DNA of 64,000 nucleotides from Anas platyrhynchos. Its lineage: Eukaryota > Chordata > Aves > Anseriformes > Anatidae. The position numbers and the translations under genes are program-made. The stretch is from NCBI RefSeq assembly GCF_047663525.1, contig NC_092621.1:76684501-76748500 (forward strand), in the 5' to 3' direction. Positions 1 to 9,000 of this stretch are shown here, piece by piece. Below the pieces are notes generated by a model, which searched no databases, was not told the origin of the DNA, and was given only the letters and a program-made list of their open reading frames with translations. The first letter of the stretch is position 1. Every line of letters starts with the position of its first letter.

Positions 1-36
1 GTGTAAGGCTTCTGTAAGGCTAGGGTAAAGATGAGG
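1..36 (+). pseudogene. Truncated exon 1 copy at window start
   Basis: Positions 8-36 are identical to 2985-3013, the end of the 5' UTR plus ATG AGG of gene L. The following base differs and the sequence continues into unrelated DNA. It marks a duplication breakpoint inside exon 1. Copies lie at 42980-43008 and 57294-57322. Confidence 0.75.
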
Positions 37-209
37 TACCCTAGCAGGTCCATGAGTTGAAATAAAACTAGGAAACGAAGAGAGAGGCTTGAATTTTTTT
101 GTTGGTTCTGGGAGCTTCTTCCTCTGTGTTAATTAGTCTGTAAATGTAATAGGAGCAACTGGCCAACAGGAAAAGGTGGTTTTTTTTTGCAATACCAGAA
201 ATTTAAATT

Positions 210-735
210 GGGAAAATTGGGGAAGAAAAGGGACTCATAGGCACTCAAGGAAAAGGGCTAATTCACCAAACTGTAGTTACTCAAATATTGCACGCATTGA
301 GAGGACCTAGGGAAATTGCCGTAGTACATGTCAGAGGACATCAAAAGGGGAACTGGTTTCCACATAAGAGGGAATAACCTAGCAGGTAAAGAAGCTAGGA
401 AAGCAGCTCTTAGGAAGCATGACGTAGTTCTAACCCTACAGGAATAGGATAATGAAAAAGGGGCACGAGAAAAAGCATACAGAAGCACAAATAAAAACTA
501 TAAAGACAAGAGGGGCAGAACTGAAAGAAGGAAAATGGATTCTGCCTGATGGAAGAGAAATACTGCCAAAGGAACAAGCTAGGCGTGCACTTCTACAGTT
601 ATTACTACAAACGCATTAGGGAACAACAGCATTGAGTGATCAATTTCTAAAATTTTATGGGTGTGTAGGAATACATGAGATAGCCAAACAAACTGTCCAG
701 GAGCAAAAAACAGGCAGTAGCAGGGAAAATTCTGA
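210..735 (+). mobile_element. ERV RNase H/integrase remnant upstream of gene L
   Basis: Reads EIAVVHVRGHQKG at about 318-356 and then, in shifted frames, NNLAGKEA-like and LPDGREI-like pieces. It is homologous to the start of the intact pol at 15101 but clearly more decayed, with stops in all frames. It represents a separate, older insertion near the gene promoter. Confidence 0.78.
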
Positions 736-2069
736 TTAGCAAAAGAAAACAGTGTTAGCCATGAGGTGCTTTCACAGTGATGGCTAGCTCAGCTTTACCA
801 CACCGGTCTCTCACCCTACCCCTACTCAAAGGAAAGTGAGGAGAAAATGTGACAAAAAAGGGTTTAGATCAGGACAGTTTACAAAGGAATAAAGAAAGGG
901 AAAAAATCAGAAAACAATAACACAAATAAAAGAAGCAGGTGATGCACAATGCAGCTGGTCACCACAAGCCAACTGATGCCCACCTGGTCCCTGAGCAACA
1001 GTGACCTCTCCTGCCAACCCCCCCAGCGTTATTGTCCCACATGACACCACATGCTATGGGACATCCCTTTGGCCAGTTGGGGTCAGCTGTCCTGGCCGTG
1101 TCCCCTCCCACCTCCCTGTGCACCCCCAGCCTTCTCAGGTTCACCAGGAGGAAATCATGCTTGATAAACTGCTTAAAATTATCTAATGAAAGGACTGGCT
1201 TGGAAGACAAGAAGAGGGTATTGCATATAGACAGGGGGACTGATGGCTGAAGTGCAGCCCTGCAGAAAGAGAGTTGAGTACTGAGCTGCACAAATGCTCT
1301 GCTGCTACCACACTGCTAGTAATATTCAACAAGTGTGTAATTCAGAGCTTAACCCAGCCTCACGGAAGGAAGCGAAGTCCCAAATGTGTCCTCCTGAAAA
1401 CTAACAGCCTAAACACAAGTGCAACGTCAGGGGAAATTCAGAGAAGATGGGACCGGTGTTGTGAAGGACAGGGCAAACTAGAACAAACACAGCATACGGT
1501 AGGATCAAAGAAGGAAAAGGTTGTTCATCCCTTGAGACATAAAAGTAAGATTTCAATGGGAAGAGAAAGTAAAACAGCACAGCACAAAATAAAAAACAGC
1601 GTTATTTATTATATACCCTGCATCTTCCCTTGGAACAGTCACAGCGAGGTCCCGACTCCCCTCCCATCTCATTTTCCCTCTAACCCTTGCTGATAAGATC
1701 AGCAGATTAAGGAGATGAACAACTCTTGTCATCTTTGCTTGCTGTCTCCCAAGTAAGAAACCTGCACGCAGGCAGAGAGAGGTCAGTGTCTCTCTCAGAA
1801 AAATAAATAAAGAAATAAATAAACAAATAGAATAAAAATAATTAAAAGAAAAAAAAAAAAAAGAAACAACAACAGAGCAAACAAACAAACGAACAATAAA
1901 GCAGCCACACTCAGTGGTATTCTACTGCAACAACATCATCTTTGTTTCTCACACTCCCCAGTCAGAAACCTGCACACAGGCAGAGACAGTCAAGTGTTTC
2001 TCTCAGAAATTAATAAATAAATTAATAAACAAAATAAAACATCCACACTCGGGCGTAAGGGACACCTGT
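736..2069 (+). other. Non-coding upstream region of gene L
   Basis: No gene recognised. It contains A/T-rich (AAATAAAT)n-like tracts at 1800-1895 and 2010-2040. Two diverged copies of a short block (cctgcacgcaggcagaga... at about 1762-1803 and 1969-2010) each precede such a tract. Another diverged pair is 1270-1415 versus 2420-2540 (sharing tgtgtcctcct). This suggests an old local duplication. The mirrors are 40945-42280 and 55259-56594. Confidence 0.55.
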
Positions 2070-2232
2070 GACAGAGAACTGGCACAGGGTGCCCAGAGAG
2101 GCTGTGGAGTCTCCCCCAACAGAGATCCTCAACAGCAGCCTGTGCATGCTCCTCGGCAACCTGCTGTAGGTGGCCCTGCTTGAGAGGATCCATGATTCCT
2201 CTCTGATCTATGGTTCCGTGATTCTCTTGATT
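2070..2232 (+). mobile_element. Old CR1 3' end fragment upstream of gene L
   Basis: Contains cacagggtgcccagagaggc, tgtggagtctcc and a degenerate tail atggttccgtgattctct. It is a diverged CR1 3' region, older than the copy at 12877-13267. Confidence 0.7.
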
Positions 2233-2768
2233 TTGAAAGCAAAGAATTCACCTGAACATCAAAAGCAGCCTGAAGAAAACAGCCATGCTCTGGAAGAACA
2301 CTTTGAAGGAGCATATGCAACTAAGCTGGGCCTGACTGGCAAGGAGCCTTACTGCAGCCTCCAGCTTGTTAGGACACGGTTTGCGCAGAGACTGGCAAAA
2401 CCAGGCTGGGGTCTTGTTTTGAGCAGTGAGCTGAACAAATTCTCTACAGGTACTGCAGTGATACCTATATTCAGCCTGAGCTCAAACCAGCCTCACTCAC
2501 ACAAGGGAGTGAAGTCCAAAATGTGTCCTCCTCACACCTGTAATTGCAATGGACGTGGGGGTGCTGGAAAGGTGGAGGCAGTATATCAAAGAAAACGGAG
2601 TAACAGGAGCATATGGTAACAAGCTGAGGTGAGAGATGGAGGCAGAGGTGTCTGCACCGCCCCGTCAGGGGCCTCACTCTGCACCCCTGCCCATGCTGAG
2701 GCAAGATGTGGGTGGCCTGTGAGGTGCCGACCCTTTGTGACACGTTCGATGATGTCGTGGGGCTCGGC

Positions 2769-2776
2769 TATAAATA
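2769..2776 (+). promoter_or_regulatory. TATA box of gene L
   Basis: TATAAATA stands in a GC-rich context (CGGCTATAAATACCGGCCC), 239 bp upstream of the ATG. A start about 25-30 bp downstream would give a 5' UTR of roughly 200 nt with no intron needed. The element is unchanged in R1 and R2. Assignment is from motif and position only. Confidence 0.65.
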
Positions 2777-3007
2777 CCGGCCCTGCCGTGCCTGGCCACA
2801 CTCCCCAGCAAGGCCTGGGAAGTGTTGGAGCTGCTCTCGCCAGCGCTACTCTGCTCCACAGGAGCTGCTCTGCCAGCAGCAGAAGGCGAGGGGAGCCTGT
2901 GGTAGAGAACGCTGGTTGGGAAGTGTTGAGGAAAAGGAGGAGGAGCCAAGGGAGTTTTGTAGCACGAAAAGCACGTCTTTACCAGCTTCTGTAAGGCTAG
3001 GGTAAAG

Positions 3008-6000
3008 ATGAGGCACTACGTGCTGTTCAACCCCTTGAAGCCTGAGGACCTTTCATTAATTAAGGAGCTCACCAGGAAAGGTAAGGCCCTGGGGGGCCCT
3101 TGTGGGAGCGCTGTTGTCGCAAAGACGGACGTGAGCTGTGGAAGGCTTGGGGCTGGGGCTGCCGGGGGAAGGTCTTCTGAAGGGTCCTGGCGTCTGCAAG
3201 GAGAGCCCTGAGTGCATCCAATGTGCTTCCCAAAGTGCATCTAACGCCTCCCCTCCCTCCCCAGGCCTGTCCTGGGCACAGTGTGGGCTTCTTGCAAGCT
3301 GGGCAAGGTTCAGGAGCTGTGCAGCAGCTTGCCCCAGCAGTGCGAGTGCTGGTTGAGGGCAAGGCAGAGCTTGATCGCACACCACTGTCACCTCTGTGGC
3401 GATGGGGGTTCAGACTTCATGGGCATTGCCAACTCACAGCATCTTGGCATCTGTCTTTCGCTTTCCAGAAATCGCCCAAGTGTGGAATAGTACGTGCAGA
3501 TACATCAGAAGGCAGCTGTTGCAGAAGAAGGTGAGCCTTACATCCTGCCCCTGGCCCATCTTGCCCCTTTGGACCTGGGCCACACAGCACCATCTTCAGG
3601 GCCAGCAAGTCACCCAGCACCCTTCCAGCTCTGCCCAGCACTGCCATTGGTCCCTCTTCTTGCTTGCGTTTTCAGGCGGTGAATATTGGAATCGGGACAT
3701 TTGCCGTTGTGTCAGCGAAGACCACTGGTGCGGATGGCAAGGCTATGGTTGTCCGGAAACCCATATTCAAGCCCTGCAGGTTCATGAAGATATTTTACAA
3801 GCTCAAGTGTGCTGAGAGCAGAATTCCTAGTAAGAAGATTTTTGCTTTGCTTTCCCTCTGCAGCCCTTGCCTTTTGCTCCATGCAGTCGTGCCTGTGCCA
3901 CGGCAGAGCAAAGTCTCTTGCACCATGGAGAGGCTGAGTGTGGGTGCACATACAGCATCCCAGAACATGCCCCTGCCCTGGGAGTCAGCCCCGTCTCTGC
4001 AGCTCATCCCACCCTCTAGCAGGATGCTCGTAGCACGTGGCAAAGCTTCCCTTGGCCTTCTGTTCCCCATCTGCTCTGCTCTGGAGATGTGGCCAAAGCT
4101 GGCAAGGACCTTCCCCGTGGCACAGCATTGCGCGAGGGCTGGGCGCTGCACACACTTCGTCTGTGAGTTTGCTGAACTGAGTGAGGACTGACATTGTTCC
4201 TTCATGGTTGTTTTCTAGTCGAGACATTCATTGATCCGCTGGACATTGAGAAAATTGCCGCACACATCTACTTCCGACCACAAATAGTAGAGCAGTGCAT
4301 CCACGAGACCCTGCTTCTCTACGCTGGTGGCCTCTTGGACAACCAGGATGTGGAATTCTTCTTCAAGGGCATTGGCATTCTTACTGTGCGAAGAAGAGTG
4401 GTCACCATGAACTATTACACTGATTTCCTGCTGGACGTGGATGACACACGCAATATGCGTGAAGCTCTTCTCACGGTGAGCGGATCATGTCTCCAGGGCA
4501 GCTTGCAGCTCTGGCAATGCTGTCAAAGCTCTCTCAAACTGCTTTCTCCTTGCCTGCCTCACCATTGCGTGAGACAGGCTGGAGGAGCTACACAAACTGT
4601 TGGTAGCACCTTGGCCTGTTTGTGTGAGGGGCTAATGACACCAAAGGACAAAGTGGGGCGAGGATTTTGGAGAGGTAGCCGTGTTCCTGAGCAGTGGGAA
4701 CGTTTGCTACCTTTGGGAGCAAGGAGCACATATCCTTGGCTTCTGCTGACGTGTGTCTGTCCTATTGCAGAACTCCAAGATGATGGATATGCTTGCCTTC
4801 AACGGCAAAAACAGATATACTCGCATCAGTGGAAATACGTTCCTCACACTACCAACGTGAGTGCCATCTCTTCTGCAACATCTGGCTGGCCAGGGGAGCG
4901 GGTGCCCAGCTCGTGCTTTGGGTGCAGCGTCTTCTTGATGCTTCTCTCCTGCCAGAGCGAGGCAGGACCAGCTCGTTCCTGGGAGGCCTTCCAGGTTGAC
5001 CCCCTGCTCAGTCAGCACTTCTGGGCAGTGCAGATGAAGCGGCCAGTCTGCAGTTGAGGGTCCCTGAGAGCGGTGGGAGGGTGTGAGGGGACAGCGAGGA
5101 GGACTTGTGTTGGCTCTGGCAGTAAGGCATAAGAAGCATGGGAAGAAGCTGCTGGAGGCTGTGGGGCCCCTCAGCTCGCACAGGCCATTGTGTCCTCCAG
5201 AGGCTCGGCAGTAGCTCCCAAAGAGCCCTGCCAGCAGCTTCTTAGTGTGGGGCACCAAGGGAACATAGTGCCTTATTTGACAACTGCTGTCTTCCTGTTT
5301 CCAGGCTTATACTTCGGGACCCACGACGCAAAGCAGTTTGCATCAAGCCCAGAAGGGATCCGCAGCCTTGGGGCATGGGTGGCCGAAAATGTAATGTCCC
5401 AGTGGGCTCCTGGCAGGGGGTTGCGTGTTCTCCTTTTGTCCTCGCAGGGCAGGAGAGCCAATGTTGATGTGTGGGGGATGCGAGAGAAGGCAGCTGTGTG
5501 GGATAAAATGCCCCAGGAGTGGTGGCTCCCAGCGGTGGCAATGAGTGTGGGTGGACATGGCTGAGCAGCTCTGCTGCTGCTGCCGCTCCCCTGCACAGAC
5601 ACAGAGGTGACATCGTGCTGTTCTCTTGCAGTGAGTGTGCTGGACCCGGTGGTGATGGCTCGGAGGAGGGTTTCTCAAGCCAAGAGGGCAGAGAAGAAAA
5701 GAAAGGAGGAGGCAGACAAGCAGCGTGAACAAGCCAGGTGAGCCTGCTGGAGAAGTGTTGTGGCGGAGTTAGGGGACTCGCTGTGCTCTTGCTGCTGGAG
5801 CTAAGATGTGAGCTGCGAGCCCGCCCTTTAGAAACTGCCTCCCATAAGCTAAACTTGCTGTGTCTTACTAGATTCCTGCCACCAATTCATGAGAGGTCTG
5901 AGGAGGAGCTGAAGAAACCAACACCTTCAGCTTATCAACGGTCATCCATAATCCCGGCTTGTTATAAGGACACTCCACCAATGGTACGCCATAGGCATTT

Positions 6001-9000
6001 GTCAGTCCCGTTTCACTTTGGGGGTTCCAGAGCAAGGCAGAAGCAGCAGCTGTTGCTGCCCACTGTCCCCATGCTCCTGCCTGTGCCCAGCCCCAGGAGA
6101 CTAACGCTGCGTGCGGATGTGTTTCCCTTGCCTGCAGGGAGTGCGCTCTGTGCGCGCTCAGATAGAAGACGGGCATGAATACTGATGGTCCACAGGCTCA
6201 GAAAGATTGAAGCTGAAATGTGGGACCTATGCTGTGTATGCATATGGAGTAGGAGCAAGGAGCATGGCATGTTTTCAGAGAGCCTAGGAAAAAATGCCCC
6301 CAGCAGGCTTTTGCCCTGCTCCTTGGGAGGGAGGGGAGCAGTGCAGGTCTCCGGCACGGCAGCGTTGCAGTCCCCACCTGGCCAGGCAGGTGCCTGCTGT
6401 CTGCGCGCTCCCCTGCACGTTGCCATGCGGGAGGAGCTGTTGCAGTTAGCAAAGGGCAGAGCCAGCAGAGAGCTGGGCATGGGCACGAATCTGCCAAGGG
6501 TCTGTACCTCCCTGCGAGGGATGTGTGCCCGCTGTACCTGCACCCTGAAGACTAAAGTGAGCCTGTGCGAGGCACCTGCCTTCACAGAAGCACACATGCA
6601 AGCAGAAAAGGCAGGCCCTGCCCTGGGCTCAGGGAGCAAGGGCTGCAGCCTTGAAAGCACCGTCTGTTGGAAGGAGACCCCTTTGGAGAGGGTGGCCTGC
6701 TGCTGCTCAGAGCCATTTCCTGCAGGAGCGCACTGGGAGTAGCAGCCTCAGCTGCTTGCAGCAGTTCTCTAGGAGACTGTCTTCTGGTTTTGCAGAAATA
6801 TTTCTGCCAAATACTCAAGTGCACACGAGTTCCTACCCACATCGTGAGAAACGAGTATGATCAGATGCTGAAGCGGAGAATAAAGGACAAGTTGAAAGGC
6901 CAAATGCCTACGAGCCTGAAGGCACCAAAGGGGTGGCAGCAAGTGCCACAGCAACCGAGGACAGCACAGAAAAAGTAAGTGTGCACCGGTCCAGCTGAGA
7001 CCCGGAAACAGCCCTGGAGGCCATGACCCGTGTTCTGGGGTTCCACGGCTTGTCGTCTTCCCCTTCCTCGTGACATGGGAAGGAGCTGGGTGCGATGGCA
7101 ACCCAGGGATCTCTCTGAACCCCACAACCGAGGCATGACACAGGTCCCAAGGGGAAGGCTGTGGGTGCAAAGGGCCAAGGCAGCTGTGTCTGATGGTGTG
7201 CGTCTGCTTGGGTTGTAACAACACACCCCACAGCTAGGGGCCTGAGTGAGGCCTTGGGACATTTCTGTCCCTTCTTCCCCACACAAGTGGAGGAAGTCAG
7301 ATGCTTTTGTGCCAGTGAGATGTTTCCCTGGGCTGCACTGAACGTGCTCATGCCAAAAGGCACTGGAAACACCAAAGGGACAGCTGTTGTCCTGGTGTGG
7401 TCGTGGTCTTCCTCCTGCAGAAGCACCTTGTGGTGCTGGAGATAAGGTGTGAGCTGCGAGCCCAGCTCTGAGTAAGTGCCTCCAAGTGTAGTCCCATATG
7501 CTAAGCCTGCTGTGTCTTTCTAGATTCCTGCCACCAATTTATGAGGAATCTGAGGAGGAGCTGAAGAAGCCAACACCTCCAGCTCATGCAAAGCCTAGGA
7601 CACCTGAGCACGGGGCTTTTGCTCAGGACACTTCAACACCGGTACGCCATAGGCATTTCCCAGCCCCGCTTCCCCTTGGAGATTCCAGAGCAGGACAGAA
7701 GCAGCAGATGTGGCTGCCCACCGTCCCTGTGCTCCTGCCTGTGCCCAGCCCCAGGAAACTAACGCTGCGTGCGGATGTGTTTCCCTTGCCTGCAGGGAGC
7801 GCGCTCTGTACGCGCTAAGATAGAAGAAAGAAGGCTCCGCATACTGAAGGCCCATAAGATGAAAAATCTTGAGGCTGAAACATGGAACCAATATGATTCC
7901 ACGCTTCAAAAGCTGATGATGGAGCACAAGCAGGTATGACATGCGTTCAGAGCCCCCAGGAAGAAAATGTCCCAGCAGGCATTTCCCCTGCTCCTTGGGA
8001 GGCAGGGGAGCAGTGCACGTCTCCGGCACGGCAGCATTGCAGTCCCCACCTGGCCAGGCAGCTGCCTGCTGTCTGCGTGCTCCCCTGCACGTTGCCATGC
8101 GGGAGGAGCTGTTGCAAGAAGCAAAGGGCAGAGCCAGCAGAGAGCTGGGCGTGGGCACGGGTCTGCCAAGGGTCTGTACCTCCCTGCGAGGGATGTGTGC
8201 CCGCTGTACCTGCACCCTGAAGGCTAAAGTGAGCCTGTGCGAGGCACCTGCCTCAGCAGAAGCACACACGCAAGCAGAAAAAGCAGGCCCTGCCCTGGGC
8301 TCAGGGAGCAAGGGCTGCAGCCTTGAAAGTGCTGGCTGTTGGAAAGAGACCCCATTGGAGAGGGTAGCCCGCAGCTGCTCACAGCCAGTTCCTGCAGCAG
8401 TGCACTGGGAGAGGCAGCCTCGGCTGCTTCCTGCAGTTCTCTAGGAGACTCTCTTCTGGTTTTGCAGAAAAACTTTCACCAGCCGATGGAGCATGACCAA
8501 CGTCCTTCATTCCAACTGAGAATGGAGTACAATGAGAAGCTGAAGGAGAGGATGAATCAGAATGACAAAGGCCAGAGCGGTGCGAGCCTGAAGGCACCAG
8601 AGGGGAGGCAGGAAGAGCCACAGCCCCTGAGGAGAGCACAGTCAGAGTAAGTGTGCACCGGTCCAGCTGAGGCTTGGGAACAGCCCTGGAGGCCCTGAGC
8701 CCCTGCACCATGTTCTGAGGTTTCCTGGGCTTGAAGTCCTCCCCTTCCTCTTGACACTGGAAGGAGATGGGTGCGATGCCACGCCCAGGGGCCTCTGGGC
8801 ATCCCCAGGCCTTTCCACGACCCAGGTCCTGAGGGGAAGGCTGTGGCTGCAAAGGGCCAAGGGGGCCGTGTCTGATGGTGTGCGTCTGCGTGGGACATAG
8901 CAACACATCCCACAGCTAGGGGCCTGAGTGAGGCCTTGGGACATTTCTGTCCCTTCTTCCCCACACAAGTGGAGGAAGTCAGATGGTTTTGTGCCAGTGA

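Noticed and set aside
258..488. 76-aa minus-strand open frame near the window start
   Set aside because: It is antisense to a decayed RNase H remnant that reads clearly on the plus strand.
4194..5057. 287-aa open frame starting before exon 4
   Set aside because: Only the exon 4 part (4219-4475) is CCDC81-like; the rest is intron read-through, and in R2 a base change puts a stop in it without touching exons.
7595..8311. Long antisense open frames across the modules (238 aa here; similar ones in other modules and copies)
   Set aside because: They cross introns and exons of the sense gene, have no family resemblance, and recur only because the modules are repeated and GC-rich.
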